DNA from: Candidatus Mancarchaeum sp. | GTDB lineage: Archaea > Micrarchaeota > Micrarchaeia > Micrarchaeales > Micrarchaeaceae | Assembly (NCBI GenBank): GCA_027364995.1 | Contig: DAHXOG010000044.1 | Location: 1 to 6,260, forward strand | Reading direction: 5' to 3' | DNA length: 6,260 bases | Shown here: one piece after another, positions 1-6,044 of the stretch | Numbering within the stretch: position 1 is the first letter of the stretch | Layout: the number at the start of each line of letters is the position of its first letter | Translations under genes and position numbers: made by a program | The notes under the pieces: model-generated | What the model saw: only the letters and a program-made list of their open reading frames with translations | What the model was told of the DNA's origin: nothing | Database searches by the model: none

Positions 1-275
1 TCAACGTCTGCAGCGAGGAAAGGCTAAGGTTCGGAGACATGTTCAATATATTCAGGCAAAGGTTCGGCAAGAAGGCAGTTCCGCAGCTGCCGCTTGGACT
101 GTTCAAGGCATTATTCCCCGTAATAAAGCGCATGGCGCCGATCTCGCATGAGCAATTGGATATGCTGGGATATGATTTCTACCGCAGCGACAGCGTGCTT
201 AAGGAATTAGTAAAGAATCCAACCACATATAAGGATTTTGTAAATGGCATAAGCGAAAGCCCCCAGATCGAGTAA
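1..275 (+). CDS. C-terminal part of a probable NAD(P)-dependent epimerase/SDR-like protein (5' truncated by window)
   Basis: The reading frame is open from the left edge (first full codon at base 3) to the TAA at 273-275, giving 90 residues, so the real start lies outside the window. An internal ATG at 39 is unlikely to be the true start because the in-frame residues before it continue the same fold-like pattern. What is visible resembles the C-terminal substrate-side tail of atypical short-chain dehydrogenases of the NDUFA9/epimerase type: a segment like LRFGDMFNIF, then a basic stretch and a proline-leucine run (QLPLGLFKALFP), then PISHEQLDMLGYD, and finally a PTTYKDFV segment. In that family these correspond to the tail after the Rossmann domain. 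The Rossmann GxxGxxG and YxxxK motifs would lie upstream and cannot be seen, so cofactor and substrate are unknown. The next gene starts 44 bp downstream on the same strand, so the two may be co-transcribed. Confidence 0.6.
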   Translation, partial: NVCSEERLRFGDMFNIFRQRFGKKAVPQLPLGLFKALFPVIKRMAPISHEQLDMLGYDFYRSDSVLKELVKNPTTYKDFVNGISESPQIE

Positions 276-306
276 GATATGGAAAGCAATATGATGTAAG
301 CGATAT

Positions 307-322
307 GGTGAAAAGTCATATG
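307..322 (+). promoter_or_regulatory. Shine-Dalgarno site and start codon for the RPA-like gene
   Basis: GGTGA at 307-311 matches the core of the archaeal anti-Shine-Dalgarno complement (GGAGGTGAT) and sits 8 nt before the ATG at 320-322, an ideal spacing. The upstream in-frame ATG at 305-307 overlaps this site and has no ribosome-binding site of its own. The start at 320 is therefore preferred over 305. Confidence 0.6.
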
Positions 323-1087
323 ATAAAAAGCCCTGATGACGTAATAGACTATTTTGACGGCATGCTTACAAGAGAGCAGGCCGCAGCAATCTATTCGAAA
401 TACGAGAATGTTAATTTGGATTATGGCATGCCTTTCGATGCACATGGTATGGCAATGCTATTGGATAGCAATTCGAATGGCATATTAGAAGGATTCAATG
501 CCGGAAAAGTAGACATATCGGATAAGGTTTATAGGGTACTTAACCCTGTAATAAAAAAATTCGGAGAGAAAACAACATTCTCAAGGACTATAGTGCTCGG
601 CAAGGAAGGCGATACTGTGATGGTAACTCTATCAAAAAAGTCTTCACGACTATTAGGCAAATTGAATATAAGTAGGGACGACAAGGTAACAATCAAATCC
701 CTTAAAATAGATTTCAGAACAGGCACATTAAAATCCACAATGAATACCGTAATAGAAAGGCTGGAGCAGTCCAATACATGCATAAGCAGGCTTTCAAGGC
801 TTAAGCCTGGCATACGCGGAGTCGACATCATTGGCAAGCTTATTGAGGTCGGTCCAGAAAAGAGGCTGCCAAAAAGTCAAGGCGGAGCAGCATCAAATGC
901 GGTGTTGGCAAAGATAAGCGACAGCACAACAGCATTGGCTGTGTCATGTGTGGGCTATCCTGCATCATGCATAAAAAGGATGCCACTGAACAGCACTATA
1001 AGGGTAGAGTTCTGCAGCATAATCGAGAGGAACGGCTCCATTATAGCTTATGCCGATGCAAATTCAAGGATCATGAGCATAAAATAA
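320..1087 (+). CDS. Divergent RPA-like single-stranded DNA-binding protein with two OB-fold-like regions
   Basis: From the ATG at 320 the protein has 255 residues (260 if the ATG at 305 is used). Residues about 5-50 form a helical stretch with LTREQAAAIY and a following AHGMAMLLD. This resembles the helical element of archaeal RPA proteins, where an LSEEEA-like helix precedes a second short helix. Residues about 65-145 read like an OB fold: alternating beta segments, then GKLNISRDDKVTIKSLKI, which matches the family's 'L.xGDxVxIxxAxV' strand pattern. Residues about 156-255 form a clearer OB-like unit opening with LSRLKPGIRGVDIIGKLIEV, very like the 'I..L.PGM.gV.v.GrV.ev' start of archaeal RPA OB folds. 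I see no Cys4 zinc motif and no tryptophan after the central strand. Family knowledge suggests binding of ssDNA in replication or repair; the exact role here is inference. It follows the SDR-like gene by 44 bp and converges on the AAA+ gene. Confidence 0.55.
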   Translation: MIKSPDDVIDYFDGMLTREQAAAIYSKYENVNLDYGMPFDAHGMAMLLDSNSNGILEGFNAGKVDISDKVYRVLNPVIKKFGEKTTFSRTIVLGKEGDTVMVTLSKKSSRLLGKLNISRDDKVTIKSLKIDFRTGTLKSTMNTVIERLEQSNTCISRLSRLKPGIRGVDIIGKLIEVGPEKRLPKSQGGAASNAVLAKISDSTTALAVSCVGYPASCIKRMPLNSTIRVEFCSIIERNGSIIAYADANSRIMSIK

Positions 1088-1109
1088 TTGGCATAAATAA
1101 TGCACGGAT

Positions 1110-1134
1110 AATGCAACATAAGTAAAGTTGCATT
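1110..1134. terminator. Perfect 8-bp inverted repeat in convergent gap (possible 3'-end hairpin)
   Basis: AATGCAAC (1110-1117) and GTTGCATT (1127-1134) are exact reverse complements around a 9-nt loop. The hairpin lies between the stop of the RPA-like gene (1087) and the stop of the convergent AAA+ gene (1178), so it could form in either transcript. No T-run follows on either strand, so it is not a classical intrinsic terminator. It may protect or define 3' ends. Confidence 0.35.
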
Positions 1135-1177
1135 GGCGAAGCATGTGTCAAAGGGGGTGGACATGTATTCATAAACA

Positions 1178-3946
1178 TTATCTCTGACCATACTTGGCGT
1201 AGAATGCTAAATACTGGGACATGACCACATCCGGGGCAGATGGCTTTGTGGCTCTTATTATAGAGTTTAGATCCTCCATTGTTATGCTTGACTCCTTTCC
1301 GCTTTTTATTGTGCGCTGCAAGGCCTTGGTCTTTGCCTCCCTGCAGGCATTAGCTATGTCCGCTCCCGTAAAGCCTTTTGAAAGCCCTGCCAGCTCCTTA
1401 AGGTCTAAGTCTGCTGCCTTAGGTGCTTTTTCCAAATATTCCGCAAACAATTTCTCCCTTGCCGGCTCGTCCGGAGGCTTTATGAATATCAATTTGTCGA
1501 ATCTTCCCGGCCTTAGTATGGCAGGGTCAAGCACATCAGGCCTGTTCGTGGCCCCAACCACTATAACATTGCTCATCTGCTTCAACCCGTCCATGTCCTT
1601 GAGCATCTCCGTTGTTATCTGCGCGCTTATCTCGCTTGCATTCTCCCTATTTATTACAAGCCCGTCCATCTCGTCTATGAATATTATGGCAGGCTTGTTC
1701 TCCATAGCCCTGTAGAATATGGCCTTGAGCTTTGCATTTGCATTCTCTATGCCCTCATTCTGCAGCGATGGAGCATCTATCTCCAGAAGAGTTATGCCGC
1801 TCAATTCGCTTGCAACGGCCTTCATGAGCATTGTCTTGCCTGTTCCCGGGGGGCCGAACAGCAGCATGCCGTTTATGGTTTTTATATCGTATTTCTCCAA
1901 TAAGTCAGGGTGCATCAATGGTATCTGTATGGCCTCCACTATGGCCTTCTTTGCGGCATCAAGCCCTATCACCTTGTCGAATGTAACGTCATCCTTGTTC
2001 TTTGAGGTTGTATCGTTGCCCATGCGCCTCTCGAAGTCTATCTTGAAAGTGTTGTACTTCTCTATCTGGGCGAGCGTGGTCGAAGGCTTTGTCGTCTTTA
2101 TGACGCTAAGGAAGTCGTCCATGGATATCTCCAGTATCTTGTGCTCGTTGGCAGCCTCCTGAGCAACCATCTGCGATACGCTTTGGCACAAGGCCTTTAT
2201 GTCGGCGCCAGTATACCTGGGCGTCTTCTCAGCCAATGTATCAAGGTTAACGTCCTTGCCCAACGGCAGGTCCCTTAAGTATATCTCGAATATCTTTTTC
2301 CTTCCGTTGAAATCGGGCAGCTGCATGTAGATTGCCCTATCCATCCTTCCTGGCCTGAGCAATGCCGGATCAAGCTTGTCCGGAACGTTCGTCGCTCCAA
2401 CCACTATCACATGCTCAAGCTTCTGGAAGCCGTCCAATTCCTGCAGCAATTGCGACAATATGTGCCTGTGCACCTCATCGGCCTCATAATCCCTGCTCAT
2501 GGCCATCGAATCTATCTCGTCTATGAACAATACGCATGGGATATTCTTGTTCGCTATGCTGAATATATTGCTCAATATCTTTTCCGATTCTCCAGTATAC
2601 GCAGAGACTATGCTCGTACCCCTTATGTAGAAGAAATTGGCGTGGATCTCGTTGGCCAGCGCCCTCATCATGAGCGTTTTGCCCGTTCCGGGAGGACCGA
2701 AGAATATTATTCCCTTTACGGGCTTTATGTTATACGCCCTGGATATTCCCTTCCTCTCTATGGGCGCTATGATGGCCTCCTTAAGCTCGGCCTTCGTATT
2801 CTCATAGTTTCCTATGTCATCGAATGTTTCAGTTGTAGTGCCCTGCTGCAGGTCCTCAAACGCCTCCCCAAACTTCATGCGGGTATCCTGCTTCTTAACC
2901 TCAAGCGCCTTGACAACATTGAATCTATACAATTCCAATACTCCCAGCAATATGGGGGCTATTGCAAAGCTTGCGAACGGAATTGCATAATTTACGCTTA
3001 CATGGGGCTGCAGGTATGCTGTCAAAGCATATCCTATCGGTATTATTATGCCTGCAACTGCGGCCCTGCTCCCCTTGTATCTCGACCTGCTGTTTATTGC
3101 GAGCTTTTCCACTACAAATGCCGCAGCCACGAATACTGGCAGCATAAGGATATAAAGCAGTTCCTTCGAAGCGGCACTGAGCATCATGGCGAATGTTAAG
3201 TCTATGCTGCTTATGGCGTTATGGGAATCGAATAGTTTAATCCCTACTTCCGTACCTGTTACAAAATCAGATACGGTTAGCATAGGCAGCTTGGAATGCG
3301 TATAATTCAGGTCGCTGCCGAAGTCCTTGACCGTGAAGGAGCTGTGCACAAGATTGCCGTTGTAAGGCACAAGGGCGCTTGTAGTTATGCCAGTTACCCC
3401 TGAAAATATTACTATGGCGAACACTACAAAAAGAAACATTAGCGCGGAGCGTTTGAACCCTATGGTAAGTATCGCGAATATCGCTGCGGGTATCGCTATT
3501 ATGGCTCCAAGCACTGAGAATGTAGAGGCTATCAGTATATACATGAATATTATTGTCCTGTAATGCAGGTATCCGTATATGAGCGAAAAGCTTAGTATGA
3601 AAAGGAATATCCATGCCATCGCAGGGGATTGGTAAATGAATACGGGCAGCATTACAAGCATAAGCAGTATTAATCCCAAGAACGGGTGGTATTCGGTTGC
3701 TGCAAATAGTAAAACAAGTATCAATAATATCAATGCATAGGGGTAGAACGGAAATGCGGCTGCGATGGTTATGAATGCAACCGCCACAAGCACTGCGTCA
3801 AGAAAATTCTTGTTTGCGCGTATGTTCAGCGCCAGGTCCTCTATCCTATAATACCATAACGGCGCGTGCTTGTTCTGTTTAAGTATATTGCGTACTCTTT
3901 CGCTCCTTACGTTATCATTCAAGCTTTTCGACATTTCACATACCAT
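1178..3946 (-). CDS. Membrane-anchored tandem AAA+ ATPase (Cdc48-like motor fused to a polytopic N-terminal membrane region)
   Basis: This 922-residue protein has two parts. Residues about 47-343 are strongly hydrophobic, with roughly ten predicted membrane helices (about 47-65, 69-83, 87-105, 109-126, 130-149, 150-163, 167-186, 261-280, 294-313, 320-342). A polar loop at about 187-258 is predicted outside, and positively charged loops (128-130, 164-166, 282-294) inside. This topology puts the ATPase in the cytoplasm. AAA+ module 1 has Walker A GPPGTGKT (417-424), Walker B with D476/E477, sensor-1 N520, arginine fingers R531/R534 and TGAD (579-582). Its pore loop SAYTGES keeps an aromatic, Y450. 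Module 2 has Walker A at 698-705, D758/E759, N801, R812/R815 and TGAD (860-863), but its pore loop lacks the aromatic. The two-ring order is that of Cdc48/VAT, but there is no Cdc48 N domain. No protease motif (FtsH HEXXH or Lon Ser-Lys) is visible. Substrate unfolding or membrane protein extraction is inferred. The start at 3946 is followed by another ATG four codons later; neither has a clear Shine-Dalgarno. Confidence 0.9.
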   Translation of the reverse strand: MVCEMSKSLNDNVRSERVRNILKQNKHAPLWYYRIEDLALNIRANKNFLDAVLVAVAFITIAAAFPFYPYALILLILVLLFAATEYHPFLGLILLMLVMLPVFIYQSPAMAWIFLFILSFSLIYGYLHYRTIIFMYILIASTFSVLGAIIAIPAAIFAILTIGFKRSALMFLFVVFAIVIFSGVTGITTSALVPYNGNLVHSSFTVKDFGSDLNYTHSKLPMLTVSDFVTGTEVGIKLFDSHNAISSIDLTFAMMLSAASKELLYILMLPVFVAAAFVVEKLAINSRSRYKGSRAAVAGIIIPIGYALTAYLQPHVSVNYAIPFASFAIAPILLGVLELYRFNVVKALEVKKQDTRMKFGEAFEDLQQGTTTETFDDIGNYENTKAELKEAIIAPIERKGISRAYNIKPVKGIIFFGPPGTGKTLMMRALANEIHANFFYIRGTSIVSAYTGESEKILSNIFSIANKNIPCVLFIDEIDSMAMSRDYEADEVHRHILSQLLQELDGFQKLEHVIVVGATNVPDKLDPALLRPGRMDRAIYMQLPDFNGRKKIFEIYLRDLPLGKDVNLDTLAEKTPRYTGADIKALCQSVSQMVAQEAANEHKILEISMDDFLSVIKTTKPSTTLAQIEKYNTFKIDFERRMGNDTTSKNKDDVTFDKVIGLDAAKKAIVEAIQIPLMHPDLLEKYDIKTINGMLLFGPPGTGKTMLMKAVASELSGITLLEIDAPSLQNEGIENANAKLKAIFYRAMENKPAIIFIDEMDGLVINRENASEISAQITTEMLKDMDGLKQMSNVIVVGATNRPDVLDPAILRPGRFDKLIFIKPPDEPAREKLFAEYLEKAPKAADLDLKELAGLSKGFTGADIANACREAKTKALQRTIKSGKESSITMEDLNSIIRATKPSAPDVVMSQYLAFYAKYGQR

Positions 3947-3991
3947 CTAGCAAAGCACTACATCCGCTTGCATAATTGACATCCATTCACT

Positions 3992-4022
3992 CTATTAATT
4001 TTTATGTTTGAGGGAATTTAAA
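3992..4022 (-). promoter_or_regulatory. Candidate promoter of the AAA+ gene
   Basis: Read on the minus strand, this A/T-rich stretch holds TTTAAATT (4022-4015) and CATAAAAATTAATAG (4006-3992), both TATA-box-like. With the usual archaeal spacing of about 26 bp, initiation would fall near 3973-3992, giving a 27-46 nt leader before the ATG at 3946. Assigned by position and composition only. Confidence 0.35.
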
Positions 4023-4032
4023 CCCTTTGCAA

Positions 4033-4045
4033 AATGCCTGGCATT
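4033..4045. repeat. Short perfect palindrome AATGCC-T-GGCATT
   Basis: AATGCC (4033-4038) and GGCATT (4040-4045) flank a single T. The same two hexamers recur in the opposite order at 4078-4096, giving four copies of one 6-mer or its complement within 64 bp of the gap between the AAA+ gene and carS. An operator-like role is possible but unproven. Confidence 0.4.
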
Positions 4046-4077
4046 ATGTCCTATGTAATTCATGCTTGGCAATATGT

Positions 4078-4096
4078 GGCATTGTGGAAAAATGCC
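4078..4096 (-). terminator. 6-bp hairpin overlapping the carS stop codon
   Basis: GGCATT (4078-4083) pairs with AATGCC (4091-4096) around a 7-nt loop. On the minus strand this hairpin begins at the last base of the carS stop codon. No long T-run follows, so it may be a transcript-end or processing element rather than a strong terminator. Confidence 0.3.
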
Positions 4097-4611
4097 TACC
4101 ATGGCACGTCCTTGAGCTTCAATCTGTGGGCTCCTATGTTGGTAAGAAGGTGCGTTACTCCTGTAAGCACTGTTATGAAAACAAGCCCATAAAGCGTAGG
4201 CATTCCCACATTGTAGAAAATAAATGCGAACAGCAAAGCGAATACATAGAAGCCATACTGGTCCATTACAGGGAAGCTTTTCCCTGACTTCATGCCTATC
4301 TGCCTTTTTATGAAGCTGCCTATAAGGTCGCCGAAATTTGCGCCTATTGCAAGCAATATGGCCACAGGCAGCATATAATGGAAGAATGGGTACTCTATAA
4401 GGCCGACAGCTATTCCTGCTATAAGGCTAGATGCCGTGCCCCTGAATGTCTTATGGTCCCCAAAAACCCTTTTTCCCATAAGCTTCGCTCCCATATCCAA
4501 TGGCTTCCCTCCTCCAAATATTACAGGTGCGCCGTTGGCCGCATAAGCGGGGAATATGTATATTATGGGGTATATTATAAGCGTATAAATAAAATCAATG
4601 TAATTGTACAT
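4096..4611 (-). CDS. carS: CDP-archaeol synthase (CTP:2,3-di-O-geranylgeranylglycerol-1-phosphate cytidyltransferase)
   Basis: The 171-residue integral membrane protein matches the CarS/DUF46 family in length and motifs. CarS transfers CMP from CTP to unsaturated archaetidic acid, giving the activated precursor for archaeal phospholipid head groups. An N-terminal helix (about 7-25) is followed by YAANGAPVIFGGGKPLD (23-39), then GKRVFGDHKTFRG (46-58), a membrane segment (about 60-90), GANFGDLIGSFIKRQIG (90-106) and DQYGF (117-121). The last motif is normally DQLDF in this family. Here its second acidic residue, expected to help metal binding by analogy with CdsA, is Gly120 (codon GGC). Two further hydrophobic segments (about 121-134 and 138-157) complete the protein. 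It is divergent from pth2 across a 91-bp gap. A weak GTGAG lies 7 nt before the ATG. The family call is firm; full activity is likely but the motif change deserves attention. Confidence 0.9.
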   Translation of the reverse strand: MYNYIDFIYTLIIYPIIYIFPAYAANGAPVIFGGGKPLDMGAKLMGKRVFGDHKTFRGTASSLIAGIAVGLIEYPFFHYMLPVAILLAIGANFGDLIGSFIKRQIGMKSGKSFPVMDQYGFYVFALLFAFIFYNVGMPTLYGLVFITVLTGVTHLLTNIGAHRLKLKDVPW

Positions 4612-4702
4612 TCAAGCACTCACAGTTTAGGGATTTTCTGAAAACAATTATAAACCAAAGCTTATAACTTATATTGCTTTTAAATAATGCATCGGCGCAC
4701 GT
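4612..4702. promoter_or_regulatory. Divergent promoter region for carS and pth2
   Basis: On the plus strand, TTTTAAATA (4678-4686) and an upstream TTATAACTTATATT stretch (4662-4675) are TATA-like. The first is centred about 21 bp before the pth2 ATG and the second would give a leader of only about 12 nt. No Shine-Dalgarno precedes the ATG, so pth2 is probably leaderless or nearly so. On the minus strand, TTTATAAT (4655-4648) is placed to give carS a leader of about 14 nt. Confidence 0.5.
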
Positions 4703-5059
4703 ATGGAAGAGATAAAGCAGGCAATAATAATAAGGTCCGACTTAAAAATGAGCAAGGGCAAGACAGCGGCGCAGGCAGCGCATGCATCGCTCATGAGCTA
4801 TTTCGAAGCCGAAAGGCATGACAACGAAATAGCAAAGGAATGGCTTGACACTGGCGAGAAAAAAATAGTGCTAAAGGTCAGCGATGAGGACTCATTGGTC
4901 AAGCTTTACAATGCGTATAAGTTCAAGAAGATACCGTGCGCGCTGGTCACCGATGCGGGGCTTACCGAGGTTCCTCCAGGAAGCAAGACAGCTCTTGGCA
5001 TAGGCCCTTGGAAAGCCTCAGACATAGACATGTTCACAAAACAGCTGAAATTGCTCTAG
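4703..5059 (+). CDS. pth2: Peptidyl-tRNA hydrolase, archaeal/eukaryotic Pth2 type
   Basis: The 118-residue protein has the full length and pattern of Pth2, the cytosolic enzyme that cleaves the ester bond of peptidyl-tRNAs released from stalled ribosomes and so recycles tRNA. It opens with a beta strand (KQAIIIRSDLKM) and then the signature SKGKTAAQAAHAS (17-29). Later come KKIVLKV (53-59), VTDAGLTEVPPGSKTALGIGP (82-102) and a C-terminal TKQLKLL. Lys18, Asp84 and Thr96 fall at the positions of the conserved Lys, Asp and Thr implicated in catalysis in archaeal Pth2. The start at 4703 gives the standard short N-terminus. No Shine-Dalgarno is seen; a TATA-like element about 20 bp upstream suggests a leaderless transcript. 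It is unrelated to bacterial Pth. Confidence 0.95.
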   Translation: MEEIKQAIIIRSDLKMSKGKTAAQAAHASLMSYFEAERHDNEIAKEWLDTGEKKIVLKVSDEDSLVKLYNAYKFKKIPCALVTDAGLTEVPPGSKTALGIGPWKASDIDMFTKQLKLL

Positions 5060-5062
5060 CTA

Positions 5063-5083
5063 TTTTTCATAATATTAAAAAAA
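5063..5083. terminator. Bidirectional oligo-T terminators between pth2 and ilvE
   Basis: TTTTT at 5063-5067 lies four bases after the pth2 stop codon. A run of seven A at 5077-5083 reads as T7 on the minus strand, about 50 nt past the ilvE stop codon. Archaeal RNA polymerase stops at oligo-T on the non-template strand, so the two runs would terminate the converging genes. A small 5-bp hairpin (ATGCT 5118-5122, AGCAT 5129-5133) also lies directly after the ilvE stop. Confidence 0.5.
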
Positions 5084-5132
5084 GCGTAAAGAAACTGTAG
5101 GTACCCAATCTGCATTTATGCTATATTCAGCA

Positions 5133-6044
5133 TTACACTTTTGTGAGCCATTTCAGGTACTTCTCTTCCTTGCCGTGCACAACATCCATATACTTTTTCT
5201 TCAATGCGCTTGTTATGCTGCCTACCTTGCCATTGCCTATGGTTATGCCGTCTATATTCACGATTCCGGCTATCTCTACTGCTGTCCCTGCGAAGAACAC
5301 CTCATCTGCAGTATATAGCTCCTCCTTGTGTATCCTGCGCTCCTCTACACTGTATCCCAAATCTTTGGCAAGCTCCATTACGGTGCTCCTTGTTATCCCA
5401 AGAAGGATGTCGGAACCCATGTCAGGGGTTATTATGCGTCCATTGCTTACTAAGAAAATATTCTCTGCTGCGCCCTCCGCAACGCTTCCATCCAATGAAA
5501 GCATTATGGCCTCGTCGAATCCGGATGCCTTGGCCTCTATGCTGGCTATTATGGAATTAAGGTAGTTGCCTGAAGCCTTTGCCTGTATGGGCAATGTCCT
5601 TGAGCTCAATCTGTCCCATGTGGATATCTTCGCGCGCACTCCGTTGTCCTCTTCCTTGCCGAGATACTTGCCGAACGGCTTGTTGGCCACAAAAACGCTA
5701 AGCTTTTTGCCTTCGACTCCAAGGCCTATATTGTCATCGTTATAAAAGGCGAAGGGCCTTATGTAGCATTCCTTAATTCCGTTGGATTTAACCACATCAA
5801 TAACGGCATTCTGGAGCTCCTCCTTTGTGTAGCCAAGCTTCATGGAATATATCTTCGCCGTCTTCATGAAGCGCTCTATGTGATCCGACAACCTGAATAT
5901 CGCTGCGCCCTCCGCATCATAAGCCCTTATTCCTTCGAAAATGCCGCTCCCGTATTGCAGCGAGTGCGTGAGTATGGGCACCTTTGCGTCATCGTACTTT
6001 ATGATCTTGCCGTCAAGCCATACATTTAAATCAGAGTTAGACAT
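5133..6044 (-). CDS. ilvE: Branched-chain amino acid aminotransferase (PLP fold-type IV)
   Basis: The 303-residue protein has the usual length of IlvE. This PLP enzyme interconverts Val, Leu and Ile with their 2-oxo acids, using 2-oxoglutarate/glutamate as partner. Visible family motifs are YGSGIFEGIRAY (31-42); FRLSDHIERF (50-59); YIRPFAF (94-100); LPIQAKASGNYLNS (151-164), with Lys156 as the Schiff-base lysine; AEGAAENIF (189-197), with Glu194 near the PLP ring; LLGITRSTV (214-222), which binds the cofactor phosphate; and FFAGTAVEI (250-258). The FEGIRAY and GTAVEI elements favour a branched-chain aminotransferase over D-amino-acid aminotransferase or aminodeoxychorismate lyase. No other branched-chain amino-acid genes are in the window, so it may work in synthesis or degradation. 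It converges on pth2 and is divergent from the Ogt-like gene. The ATG at 6044 is preceded only by a weak TGAT ribosome-binding match. Confidence 0.93.
   Translation of the reverse strand: MSNSDLNVWLDGKIIKYDDAKVPILTHSLQYGSGIFEGIRAYDAEGAAIFRLSDHIERFMKTAKIYSMKLGYTKEELQNAVIDVVKSNGIKECYIRPFAFYNDDNIGLGVEGKKLSVFVANKPFGKYLGKEEDNGVRAKISTWDRLSSRTLPIQAKASGNYLNSIIASIEAKASGFDEAIMLSLDGSVAEGAAENIFLVSNGRIITPDMGSDILLGITRSTVMELAKDLGYSVEERRIHKEELYTADEVFFAGTAVEIAGIVNIDGITIGNGKVGSITSALKKKYMDVVHGKEEKYLKWLTKV

Noticed and set aside
279..299. A six-codon ORF between the SDR-like and RPA-like genes
   Set aside because: It is too short to support and has no evidence of translation.
529..837. A 102-codon minus-strand frame inside the RPA-like gene
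   Set aside because: The plus-strand protein has a good ribosome site and OB-fold-like motifs; the antisense frame shows no family features.
1142..1165. CATGT/ACATG inverted repeat around the G-rich tract
   Set aside because: It has only 5 bp of pairing with a 14-nt loop, which is expected by chance.
1221..2162. Two further plus-strand open frames (1221-1715 and 1719-2162)
   Set aside because: They are the antisense of the AAA+ modules, are rich in Ser/Ala/Phe from reversed codons, and have no recognisable domain or ribosome site.
2411..3199. A 262-codon open frame on the plus strand inside the AAA+ gene
   Set aside because: It is antisense to the conserved membrane and AAA+ module 1 coding sequence, resembles no family, and has an odd Tyr/Arg/Cys-rich composition typical of shadow frames.
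1178..3946. The AAA+ protein as an FtsH- or Lon-type membrane protease
   Set aside because: There is no HEXXH zinc motif, no Lon Ser-Lys protease domain, and the chain ends directly after the second AAA+ module.
5143..5565. Overlapping plus-strand frames inside ilvE
   Set aside because: ilvE on the minus strand carries all family motifs without interruption; the plus-strand frames are shadows.
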